NCBI RefSeq assembly: GCF_014207355.1
Contig: NZ_JACHEF010000004.1
Span: 372,001 to 436,000, forward strand
From: Mesorhizobium sangaii
GTDB lineage: Bacteria; Pseudomonadota; Alphaproteobacteria; Rhizobiales; Rhizobiaceae
Reading direction: 5' to 3'
Length of the DNA stretch: 64,000 bases
The position numbers and the translations under genes are program-made. The notes under the pieces were generated by a model. It had not been told where the DNA came from. It did no database searches and saw only the letters and a program-made list of their open reading frames with translations. Below, piece by piece: positions 53,772 through 62,009 of the stretch. The stretch's first letter is position 1; every line of letters begins with the position of its first letter.

Positions 53772-54834
53772 AGCGAACCTCGTCCAGCGTGGGGAGGTCG
53801 GCGCGAACCATGTCGAGAAACCCAGCGGGGTCGGCCAAGTTCAAGCCGTGATACCCGCTGTCGGCTAACCGTCTCAGCGTGGCGGCGCATGGCCATTGGA
53901 CACGCTGCCGAACCAGTCCGCCTTCAACGCGGAAGATCGCGCCATGCAAAATCGCCACACGGCGCTCGGCGCGGACATGCTTACGCAGCCAGCGGGTGCT
54001 CGCCCTGTCACGGCGGAGAAACCGTGCGAGCGCCGCCTTACCCTCGTGGCTGAACCCGTCGAGGCAATAAGTAGGCACTCCGTTCCTGGCAATTATGACC
54101 GGCGGAAACTCATCATCGGCGACGGGAAGTACCCCGCCAGGACGGGCGCGACTGACGAGTGGCAGCAGAATAGGCAATGCCTCCCGCGTCCGTTTCCAAC
54201 CCTGCTCGCCCAGCACAACAATGTCGTGGTCGATGCCAGCGGAGCGCATCGCGGCGAACAGTGCCTTGGGATTGGTGGCGGCTCCCGCGACCTGTCCATT
54301 CCATCGTGTGCCGGACGCGTGTAGCGCGGCCAGGGAAGCCCCAAGAAGGGCACCACTCCCTTCGACGCGGGAAAGATGCTCCGTGAGAGTTTCGTGCGCA
54401 ATGTCGCGCCGGAGAGCTTCAACCTCGTGATGATGGGAAATGGCTATCAGCAGATCGTCAACGGCCCGACATTTTTTGGCCTCGCACATGCGGGATACAA
54501 CCAGACTGGCCACTCTGTGCTCCCCGCCAAAGTCACGACGGAAGTTCTTGCCAGCCGTGGTAGCCATGACCAGCTTAACAGCATCAAGATTGGCGAGGCC
54601 GATGTCCTCGAACACTATCCCCGAGAGACGACGCCACAGCTTCGCCGGATCGGCTTTCAGTAGGGTCGCGGCAGCACGGGTGGCTAGATCAATGTCACCC
54701 CGGCGGATGCCTTTTTGCAGTGCGCTCATCGCGAGCCACAGCGACACGCTGAGAGGTTCGACGGATGGAGCTTTGTGGTCGGATGCGAGCGCCTGGAACG
54801 TCGAGCTACCCGCATCGAAAAGAGGAAAAGACAT
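53758..54834 (-). CDS. Hypothetical protein with RarA/MgsA C-terminal-like region
   Basis: 358 residues from ATG 54834 (GGGAG upstream). Residues 25-120 resemble the C-terminal oligomerisation part of RarA (MgsA): VSLWLAMSALQKGIRRGDID, LATRAAATLLKADPAKLWRR, LSGIVFEDIGLANLDAV. No AAA ATPase part is present, so it is not RarA. The second half (DEFPPVIIARNGVPTYCLDG) is unfamiliar. Overlaps the recombinase gene, so both are cotranscribed and likely work together. Confidence 0.62.
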   Translation of the reverse strand: MSFPLFDAGSSTFQALASDHKAPSVEPLSVSLWLAMSALQKGIRRGDIDLATRAAATLLKADPAKLWRRLSGIVFEDIGLANLDAVKLVMATTAGKNFRRDFGGEHRVASLVVSRMCEAKKCRAVDDLLIAISHHHEVEALRRDIAHETLTEHLSRVEGSGALLGASLAALHASGTRWNGQVAGAATNPKALFAAMRSAGIDHDIVVLGEQGWKRTREALPILLPLVSRARPGGVLPVADDEFPPVIIARNGVPTYCLDGFSHEGKAALARFLRRDRASTRWLRKHVRAERRVAILHGAIFRVEGGLVRQRVQWPCAATLRRLADSGYHGLNLADPAGFLDMVRADLPTLDEVRYDVR

Positions 54835-55065
54835 GTTCCGAACTCCCTGTTTCAAGGGAGGACCACAACCTGTTTCCCACCATCAGGCATGGCAGACTAG
54901 AGCCGAGCATGCGAGCATTATTTACTTATTTCCGAGCGGGTTTTAGGCGCAGACACGCAGGCACGGTGAAAGCCACTATCAAAGTCTCGGCTGTTTTGAT
55001 TTTCTATGCCGCCACTGTTGCTCGACCTACAATTTAGAACCTGCATAGTCTTTTTGGGAAACATT

Positions 55066-56259
55066 ATGCGCCGCACAGCGACCCCCTTGCTAGTTACAAC
55101 TTCCCCCGCGACTGCAATGCCATTGCCTCGCCGAGAGATGCGTTCACGCGAAGCGAGCGGCTATGACGAACGCTTCGTGCAGGAGCTTGTCCATCACTGT
55201 CCTACGGTGCTTCCTGTGGCCGAAGTCGAACCCGTGTTCACACCGCTGGCGGCGGTCTGCATGGAACTCCCACTCGCGTCTGGGTATCTGGACAATCTGC
55301 TGGTGACACCGCGCGGCGATCTCGTCGCGGTCGAATGCAAGCTATGGCGAAACGTCGAGGCCCGACGCGAGGTCATTGCCCAGATTATCGACTATGCCAA
55401 GGACCTACAGTTGCTGACATACGAGGACCTGCAAACGGCTATACGAAAGGCTCGAAACGAACCGAGTTTCAGCCTCTACGCTCATGCTAACTCAGGCGAC
55501 GAAGAAACAGAGAGCGCGCTGGACGAACCACGCTTCATCGACGCCGTGAGCAGAAACCTGCGGCGTGGTCGATGCCTGCTGGTGATCCTTGGCGATGGCA
55601 TCACCGAGAACGTGGAAGGGCTGACCGAGTTTCTACAGCAACATGCAGGGCTGCACTTCGCGCTGGTGCTGGTCCAGCTCTCCATCCACGATCTGCCGGG
55701 GACTGATCAGCGCATCGTCGTGCCTTCAATCCCGTTGCGAACTACCAACATCGTACGTGGCATTGTGCAGATAGACGACGGTCGTGTGTCGATTGTTCCA
55801 CCTGCCCCCACTACACGGTCAGAAAAGCCCACGACGCTGTCTGAGGACGAGATATTCGCGGCCCTCGATGCGAGAGTGCCCGGAACATCGGACCGCCTCG
55901 TAGCCTTCCTGGCTGGCTGTGAGGACCTTCAGGTCCGCTGGGAGGTCAAGAAGACAATCATCGTCCGCATGACAGTTGGCGAATTTCGAGTGCTCGTCTT
56001 CGTCATCAACGCCAACGGCACCGTCGATATGGGCTACACCTACGGGATCAAAGACCTCACCCGTGGCTTCGTGCAGAAGGTCGTGAACGCGGTTCCCGCC
56101 ACCGTTTTCCGCGAGACGCCGAAGACCGCCTACGCCAAGAAGACCGACGGCACGTTCCTGACTGTCTGGGAACTGCTCGACAACGCATCGGGTATCCGTG
56201 CCGCGCTTGAGGAACTCAACCGGACCCTGTTGGCGGCAGACGCGAAGAGCGCGGAATAG
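55066..56259 (+). CDS. Large PD-(D/E)XK-like protein
   Basis: 397 residues from ATG 55066 (GGGAA upstream). Core around residues 60-95: YLDNLLVTPRGDLVAVECKL, then WRNVEARREVIAQIIDYAKD: D..(13)..ExK. The rest (LRRGRCLLVILGDGITENVE, GLTEFLQQHAGLHFALVLV) looks like a UvrD-/DUF4268-like nuclease partner. Defence role inferred. Alone on plus strand, between the recombinase pair and the UDG-like gene. Confidence 0.65.
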   Translation: MRRTATPLLVTTSPATAMPLPRREMRSREASGYDERFVQELVHHCPTVLPVAEVEPVFTPLAAVCMELPLASGYLDNLLVTPRGDLVAVECKLWRNVEARREVIAQIIDYAKDLQLLTYEDLQTAIRKARNEPSFSLYAHANSGDEETESALDEPRFIDAVSRNLRRGRCLLVILGDGITENVEGLTEFLQQHAGLHFALVLVQLSIHDLPGTDQRIVVPSIPLRTTNIVRGIVQIDDGRVSIVPPAPTTRSEKPTTLSEDEIFAALDARVPGTSDRLVAFLAGCEDLQVRWEVKKTIIVRMTVGEFRVLVFVINANGTVDMGYTYGIKDLTRGFVQKVVNAVPATVFRETPKTAYAKKTDGTFLTVWELLDNASGIRAALEELNRTLLAADAKSAE

Positions 56260-56453
56260 GCTCCGGGGACACAGTCGCTGTCTTCTGGCCATTTCAGATG
56301 TCTCTCACGGCCCCCGGCCTCCATTCTCACGCAAAAGACACTAAGGTTGACTAGAGAGTGCGGACGGTGATCTAAAGGTCAACTCGCTGAATACGCTATA
56401 TTTTTGTGGACGCCTATAAACCGCCAAACTCGAACTGTCCCCATGTCCCCACA

Positions 56454-57149
56454 ATGAACCACTCGTTGAGTTTGATCCAGAAATCGGACCAGTTAGAGGC
56501 GGCGGTCAGAACGCTGACGCAACCTATAAACGGTCAATATCCTCGGCCTTGGATGACATCTCTAACGTCCCCAGCCTCTGCAAGATTGTTCACCGTGGGC
56601 AAGAACCAGCGCAACGGTTTTGACATCGGCGCGGTTGGGTCGCATGCCCGCTATTTGGACGCACTATTCAATCGTGGGTCTGAGACTTGCCGACAGCTCT
56701 ATGATCGTCTTACCGACAAACCATCACCCACGCGCCGTCACACTGATGATCTTGTGGCCATGTTGGGCAGAAATGGGGTGACAGACGTCCTCGAAACCAA
56801 CGTGATTTGCTACTCGACCCCAATGAGCGCCGATCTCAAAAAGCCATTGAATGCTGGTGGTGCGAACCAAGGTCGGGAGATATTCGAGACCTTGTTTCGC
56901 CTCATCAAACCTCGCGTCATTATCGCCCATGGAAGTGACACGGCCAAGGAGCTAGGGCGGGTTCTAGGGTGCACCTTGCCGAAACCTCCCGAGAAACCCG
57001 GCGATCCTGTAAAGGTGATGGCAGATGGCACAACTGTCTTCGTGATCCCAAGCCTTGCCCCCCCGGCATATAACCGATGGTCAAGTTGGTCAGCTGAACA
57101 CCTTGAACAGGTTTGCCGTCAAGCCGCTGACGCTATGCAGGGACCCTGA
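56454..57149 (+). CDS. Uracil-DNA-glycosylase-superfamily-like orphan, second
   Basis: 231 residues; ATG 56454 preferred, without a strong ribosome site, GTG 56406 possible. Segments ARLFTVGKNQRNGFDIGAVG, VLETNVICYSTPMSADLKKP, KPRVIIAHGSDTAKELGRVL follow the same order as the gene at 49852, with low identity. Last gene before the right att repeat. Its 3' end overlaps the second recombinase's frame (57090-57149), because that frame reads through the element junction. Confidence 0.5.
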   Translation: MNHSLSLIQKSDQLEAAVRTLTQPINGQYPRPWMTSLTSPASARLFTVGKNQRNGFDIGAVGSHARYLDALFNRGSETCRQLYDRLTDKPSPTRRHTDDLVAMLGRNGVTDVLETNVICYSTPMSADLKKPLNAGGANQGREIFETLFRLIKPRVIIAHGSDTAKELGRVLGCTLPKPPEKPGDPVKVMADGTTVFVIPSLAPPAYNRWSSWSAEHLEQVCRQAADAMQGP

Positions 57150-58844
57150 GTTCAAAGAGGATCGGTGGCAGTGTTGAAAACGGAGAGAACGGTCTCCCGC
57201 TACCACTTCCAACCCACTATCGTACGTAACGGCAGCGTTGAAGCGGCTGCCTAGTCCGGTGGGCTTTTCAGTATACCGTGCATTGGGAAATGCGGCCCCG
57301 CCTATAAGGGCGGCAAGCTTGCCCTTGACCTCTATTTCGAAGCCCTCACGTGCCCGCTTGGGGTGCACGGTGACACTATGAACAAGTCCTCGAAGGTTTT
57401 GGATCAGCGGGCCACGGTCGTCAGCAGCAGTTGCGTGGTCGGCCAACGCCTTTGAAAGGCCGTCGACGGTTTCGATGTAACGCTGCAAGGTCGCAGGGTG
57501 GAGAGCTACGGGTGACGGCGGCTCATCGAGACCGGAGAGCTGTGCCTCTACCTCGGAAAGCTGCGTCTTGAGTTCTGCAATACGCTGCTTGGCATCCTCT
57601 TCAGCAATGACGCTCCTGATCACAAGATCGATCGTGCGCTGCCGTTCGCCTTCTATCCGATCGCGCTTGCCTTGCAGCGCTGTGCGCATCGCATTCGCCT
57701 GTGCGGACAATTCTCGGCGCTCTTGGTTGTATCTGCGGATGTATGCCTCGATGAGGTCGGGGGCTTTTAGTTGGTCGCGCATGCCATCAAGGACCGCCTT
57801 TTCGATCTCGGGCAGATAGATGATGCGCCGATTGGAGCAGCTCCCGCTTTCTCGAACTGCCGAGCACCGAATACGCGTCTTGCCTGTCTTATCACGATCG
57901 TGAACCGACAGACCTGAACCGCAAACGCCGCAGCGGAGCAGACCGGACAACAGGTGAGCTGGCCGACGCTTGACATGAGAGGTTGCGTTCACCCTCACTG
58001 CTTTGCGAGCCTGCGCCTTGTGCCAAGTTTCGTCTTCGATGATGCGCAAATGCGCAACTTCTTTCGTCTGCCATTGGTCCTTTGGATTTGGCCTGGAGAC
58101 ACGCTTGCCAGTATCGGGGTTCTTCACCATTCGGACCTTGTTCCAGACGATCCGACCGACATAGAGCTCGTTGAAGAGCAGACCTACGCCGCGCTGTGCA
58201 TTTCCGTTGATGGTGGAACCGTTCCACCGTATCCCCCGCGGTGGCGCTATCCCATCCCGGTTGAGGTCACCGGCTAGGTCACGTGGAGCGCGACCGGCCG
58301 AATAAGCGGCAAAAATACGCCGGATAACGTCTGCCTCCTCTTGGACGATCTCGAGTTCGCCAGGATGGCCCAAGACCGGTCGATAGCCATAGGCCCGGCC
58401 TCCGGCATGACGTCCATCACGGACGACTCCAGCCATACCCCGACGGACTTTCTTTGCGCCATCCTCCCTCTGCATCTGACCGACAAGTCCACGAATACCA
58501 ATGAGCACCGCATCGGCGATACCGTCATGAACAGCCTGGATTTCAATGTCGAGAAAAGAGAGACGTTTGTGAAGACCTGCGAGATCCGCCATGTCGCGCG
58601 ATAGGCGATCGAGCGCCTCGACGACGACGATGTCGAACGCGTTCTGGCCCGCAGCTTCCATCAGGCGCATCAGCGCGTCGCGACCCAATATAGATGAGCC
58701 GGAGCGCGCCTTGTCCTCGTAGACCGCAACGACAGCCAGACCGTTGCGCGCTGCGTAAGCACGGCACAGCGCAATCTGGTCTTCAGTGGATTTTTCGTTC
58801 TGCAGCTCGGTCGAAAAGCGTGCGTAGACAGCGGCCCGCCTCAT
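57090..58844 (-). CDS. Serine recombinase (integrase) of element 2
   Basis: 584 residues. Catalytic Ser in YARFSTELQN (residue 10), VRRGMAGVVRDGRHAGGR, zinc ribbon LLRCGVCGSGLSV with CSAVRESGSC, coiled coil to about residue 480. Same domain plan and many shared blocks with 33065-34717, so they are paralogues. The reading frame passes through the att copy (57193-57206) and continues about 100 bases into element 1 DNA; the last residues are thus not native. The related end GSGRPFSPFSTL exists in another frame. ATGA overlap with the small gene upstream. Confidence 0.9.
   Translation of the reverse strand: MRRAAVYARFSTELQNEKSTEDQIALCRAYAARNGLAVVAVYEDKARSGSSILGRDALMRLMEAAGQNAFDIVVVEALDRLSRDMADLAGLHKRLSFLDIEIQAVHDGIADAVLIGIRGLVGQMQREDGAKKVRRGMAGVVRDGRHAGGRAYGYRPVLGHPGELEIVQEEADVIRRIFAAYSAGRAPRDLAGDLNRDGIAPPRGIRWNGSTINGNAQRGVGLLFNELYVGRIVWNKVRMVKNPDTGKRVSRPNPKDQWQTKEVAHLRIIEDETWHKAQARKAVRVNATSHVKRRPAHLLSGLLRCGVCGSGLSVHDRDKTGKTRIRCSAVRESGSCSNRRIIYLPEIEKAVLDGMRDQLKAPDLIEAYIRRYNQERRELSAQANAMRTALQGKRDRIEGERQRTIDLVIRSVIAEEDAKQRIAELKTQLSEVEAQLSGLDEPPSPVALHPATLQRYIETVDGLSKALADHATAADDRGPLIQNLRGLVHSVTVHPKRAREGFEIEVKGKLAALIGGAAFPNARYTEKPTGLGSRFNAAVTYDSGLEVVAGDRSLRFQHCHRSSLNSGSLHSVSGLTANLFKVFS
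57193..57206 (+). other. att direct repeat, right of element 1, left of element 2
   Basis: TCTCCCGCTACCAC, identical to 33074-33087. Directly preceded by GGAGA-N6-TCTCC, an inverted repeat that could be a recombinase contact site. Confidence 0.75.
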
Positions 58845-59068
58845 GTGTCGGAAGCCTTCTTCTTGCAGCGATCTGCATCCATGGCAGCATTTCGGCCAGC
58901 CGAAGCGCCGACGGATTTGAGATGATCGCCTCTGGCATCGGCGATGGCGAGTGCTTCGACAAACTTAAGCATGGCTGTGCGAAGCTCCTCCGGCGTTACC
59001 GCTGGGGCGGTTTCGCGCAGCAATCCACCATCGCGTCTGTGTCGTGCCGACTTCACGAAGCCGAGCAT
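58841..59068 (-). CDS. Small protein preceding the second serine recombinase
   Basis: 75 residues from ATG 59068, overlapping the recombinase start by four bases. Helical segment EELRTAMLKFVEALAIADAR and a basic tail. Occupies the same place as 34705-34923. Family unknown; recombinase cofactor is a guess. Confidence 0.55.
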   Translation of the reverse strand: MLGFVKSARHRRDGGLLRETAPAVTPEELRTAMLKFVEALAIADARGDHLKSVGASAGRNAAMDADRCKKKASDT

Positions 59069-59438
59069 CACTAACACGACCGGCGATAAAAGGGGCACAC
59101 CCCTTCGATCGTGCACTTGGGACCCTTCGGCGCGGAAATCGGATAGTCGCCGAACTGGCGAATCTAGATCGCACGGGCTGCAGCCGTGCTGCTGGCAAGC
59201 CTATGGCAGGAACTTGGGATGCGTTCGGAAGCTTTTTTCATGCAACGCTCCCATCATCGCCATAGGCAACGACAGGGCCACTTTCTCCGTGCCTGCGGCG
59301 ATGTAGCCGTTGTCGAGGTCTCTTCGGGAAACACTCGCTCGACCATCCCCTCCTTGGCGGTGCGGATCGAAGCGACAGCACGAACTTCGCCATTCCAGCC
59401 GTCGAAGGGAACTCGTTGAGCTTTGCCATAACTGCCGG
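59069..59438. other. 370-base stretch without a supported gene
   Basis: One minus-strand frame (to 59254) has some coding flavour (PFDGWNGEVRAVASIRTAKE) but no ribosome site, no recognised domain and poor end, so I do not call it. Possibly a decayed gene. Confidence 0.4.
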
Positions 59439-59966
59439 TCAAGCCGGCCTGCATTCGACCGGCAGGAGCTCGCTGGACCTTGCGCTCTCCTGCTTTCGGT
59501 CGATGACTGCCAGTTCCTCTCCTAATGCTGCGATTAAAGACGACACCCGACCTCGCACTCGCGGATGGAGATGCACAAGCCTTTCAATCAGACGTCGACC
59601 TTCCGCGCTGGCAATAAAATTGATGCGTTCGTCGACCGGCAGCGGAGGAGGACCACGATCGGTCTCATTGCCCGGCAGGCCTTCGAAGAAGCGGCCGACC
59701 GGAACACCTAGTGAACTAGCGATCTCGTAGAGCATGGAAGCGCTCACGCGGTTTCTAGCGTTCTCATATTTTTGAAGCTGCTGAAAACTGATGCCTATAG
59801 ATCGGGCAAGCTGGGCCTGCGATACGTCCGACTGCACGCGAACCGCGGCGATCTGCCTGCCCACATATTGATCAGCAGGGTGCGGGCCACTCTCGATTCC
59901 ATCGTTTACCGGTGCGTTGAAGACGCTGCGGCGCCCTGGCTCCGCAAATGCTTTTCGGAACTGCAT
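59439..59966 (-). CDS. XRE-family regulator with N- and C-terminal extensions
   Basis: 175 residues from ATG 59966, chosen for GGAG six bases upstream (another ATG is at 59978). HTH: QIAAVRVQSDVSQAQLARSI, GISFQQLQKYENARNRVSAS. Tail RGRVSSLIAALGEELAVIDR. Repressor-like, typical for mobile elements. Probably regulates the recombinase or the divergent genes. Confidence 0.82.
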   Translation of the reverse strand: MQFRKAFAEPGRRSVFNAPVNDGIESGPHPADQYVGRQIAAVRVQSDVSQAQLARSIGISFQQLQKYENARNRVSASMLYEIASSLGVPVGRFFEGLPGNETDRGPPPLPVDERINFIASAEGRRLIERLVHLHPRVRGRVSSLIAALGEELAVIDRKQESARSSELLPVECRPA

Positions 59967-60061
59967 CAGTCGCTCCATGTGTAGAGAGTTTGTCTCGGTA
60001 AGCCCCGCGAAGATCACCAAACCGACGAATGATCGCGATTTCGGTACCTTATTGCCGAAGT

Positions 60062-60700
60062 TCAGCTCGAGATTTTCTGCTCTCTAATCCGAGTTATATC
60101 GTCTAAGGCCGAGCGGATCTGTGGCCACGGGGGCTCACTGTCATGTAGCGAATACTCCCCTTCCCTAAGCGCTGCATTTAGCTTGGCGGCTATACCGGCG
60201 AGCGACGTTGCAGGAACGTGGGATAAGGCTTCGAGTAATTCCTTCGCCCGCTCGCCAGCTTCGCGCTCAACAAGAAAGGCTGTCGAATAACCAATCTCCC
60301 TAGCGGCGGCATCCCAGCGCGCCTGATTGGCTACGATTTCAGCTTCAGCCTGGGTGCGGGCCACTGTGTTGGCCGGACGAACACCGAGCAATTCCTGGAG
60401 GGCTTCAACGGAGTGAACTGTCACGCTCTCTCCATCGGACAAGGTAACTGTTGTGCAAGGGAAGCCAACGGTCTCGATAAGTACCCTCTCCAGCCGCTGC
60501 TGCTGATTGCAAAGCCGTTCAGCCTCTTCCCAAGCCGCCTGCCATTGTTTCCACACCGCCACCGCAGGATCAATGGCACCCTCCAAGTCGATGCGAGCAA
60601 ACGATGTAGCCTGCGTCGCCGCCATTGCGGTTGCTGTTCCCGCAAGCACCTTCCTGCGGGTGACGAAAGGCAAAGTCGTGCTATTGTCGGAATCAGCCAT
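60062..60700 (-). CDS. Hypothetical protein with twin-arginine signal
   Basis: 212 residues from ATG 60700, with GGGAG eight bases upstream. Residues 12-35, TRRKVLAGTATAMAATQATS, look like a Tat signal (T-R-R-K plus moderate hydrophobic run), although the motif is not the full SRRxFLK. Rest is helical and charged. No domain recognised. Divergent from the small XRE gene, sharing an operator-like palindrome. Confidence 0.58.
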   Translation of the reverse strand: MADSDNSTTLPFVTRRKVLAGTATAMAATQATSFARIDLEGAIDPAVAVWKQWQAAWEEAERLCNQQQRLERVLIETVGFPCTTVTLSDGESVTVHSVEALQELLGVRPANTVARTQAEAEIVANQARWDAAAREIGYSTAFLVEREAGERAKELLEALSHVPATSLAGIAAKLNAALREGEYSLHDSEPPWPQIRSALDDITRIREQKISS

Positions 60701-60784
60701 GATCCGAGCTCCCAGAAGCTTAGGCGTGGTCAGGTCGTGCCGGTGTGACGAGCACCTGTGCGGCCGTGTGCAGTCATCATTAAT

Positions 60785-60799
60785 GTCACTTTTTGTGAC
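60785..60799. promoter_or_regulatory. Operator-like palindrome GTCAC-N5-GTGAC
   Basis: Perfect inverted repeat GTCAC TTTTT GTGAC, 20 bases before the XRE start and 84 after the start of the divergent Tat gene. A second pair, ATGTC with GACAT (60814-60832), spans the ATG. Likely site for the XRE repressor. Confidence 0.55.
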
Positions 60800-60818
60800 T
60801 TTTAGCAAGTTGAATGTC

Positions 60819-61070
60819 ATGAAAAGGGACATACTGCCTCAGCAGGTTCGCGCAGCACGAGCATTGATCGATTGGACAAGAGACGACTTGGCAAACGCAT
60901 CCGGTTTGACAGTTCGTACGCTTGCCAGAATTGAGAGTTCTCAAACGATACCTAGACAAACAACGCTTGAAGCGTTGGCCAAGGCATTAGAGGCCGCAGG
61001 GATCGAATTCATTTCACAGAATGGAGGGGGACCGGGCGTTCGGCTTGCCCGTCGAGTGGATGGGAAATGA
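60819..61070 (+). CDS. Small XRE-type regulator
   Basis: 83 residues from ATG 60819. HTH: QQVRAARALIDWTRDDLANA, SGLTVRTLARIESSQTIPRQ. The tail GIEFISQNGGGPGVRL is the common ending of small XRE proteins of mobile elements. No stronger family. Controls itself and the divergent gene, inferred from palindrome. Confidence 0.82.
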   Translation: MKRDILPQQVRAARALIDWTRDDLANASGLTVRTLARIESSQTIPRQTTLEALAKALEAAGIEFISQNGGGPGVRLARRVDGK

Positions 61071-61811
61071 CCAGAACCCCGGACTACGTCTCCCAGATTT
61101 CCGCTGTCTAACTGCTACGGCGCCGGTGCAAGTTGACCAGACGTCGCGCCAACCTCTTGGGCGTAATGACTGCTCCCATCCACGGTGACCGTCCACCGCG
61201 TGCGCCTTCGCCAGTGTGATTTTCGACATCCCGACACGCCGCTGTCGAAATGTTTGTATGCAAACCACTTTTATCGAGATTCCCAACAGCTCGGGACAAG
61301 GCAAGCACCGGCTGCACTATTGGTCAGGCTGGAAGCCGAAGGCGGGCGATCGGCGGGCAGTCAAGCGCGTGGGTGCGAAATGAACGACGCCGTCATCCTT
61401 TGCAGCTTCGTGTCGTTGACCGTGGCTGCGGCCGTCGGCGTGCTGTTGCTGATCTGCAGACTGGATCGGCGGTTCGAAGGCCTATCTGCCCGGCCTTCCG
61501 TAATCGCCTTGACAGTGCAGTAACCTGTTCCTAGGTCCATGCTACGATTTCACGCAAGGGTAACGTGAGCCGGGTTTCCTCGTCTCCCGAAACAGCTCGT
61601 TAAGTTGCCCATTTGCGAGATATTTGCCAGGAATGCCCGCACATCGCATCGATAGCCGGCCATATTCTGGTGAATAAACCTAGGCAGTGCGAGCCGCGTA
61701 AAAACGGTCAATGAGGACGCCGCCGAGGCCAGTTTCAACCCTTGCAATGGGTTGGGGCAGGCACTCGCGCGTCGCAGCCCGAACCTGCTCCAACCCAGAT
61801 CGGAGCTATTT
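61071..61811. other. 740-base stretch, no well-supported gene
   Basis: One possible short membrane protein (ATG 61380 to 61523, 47 residues, with SFVSLTVAAAVGVLLLICRL) lacks a clear ribosome site. Other frames look like shadow. I see no repeats or RNA gene. Probably decayed DNA. Confidence 0.4.
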
Positions 61812-61967
61812 ATGCCTCTCCATACTGCCGCCTCGGCCACGTTGGTCGTGGTAATTTGCTATTGGATGATCCGCTATCCGCCTTCGAACCCTGGACTCTT
61901 TTATGTCCTCGGGACTGCGCTGACAGCGCTCGTTACAATCTTGGTCACCGCCCCGTTTGGCGAATGA
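61812..61967 (+). CDS. Small membrane protein
   Basis: 51 residues from ATG 61812, with GGAG seven bases upstream. Two hydrophobic stretches: ATLVVVICYWMIRYP and LFYVLGTALTALVTILVTAP. No family. Lies before the convergent TIR gene; could be a holin-like or toxin-like peptide, not provable. Confidence 0.45.
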   Translation: MPLHTAASATLVVVICYWMIRYPPSNPGLFYVLGTALTALVTILVTAPFGE

Positions 61968-62009
61968 CGAAGCTTCATGCCGCTTGCCACCCATGGCAGG
62001 CGGCATGGG

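Noticed and set aside
59254..59454. 66-codon minus frame before the XRE gene
   Set aside because: No ribosome site, no recognised fold, ends abruptly; could be a remnant but not supported.
61550..61840. 96-codon minus frame in the empty stretch of element 2
   Set aside because: Composition like antisense or non-coding DNA; no start signal.
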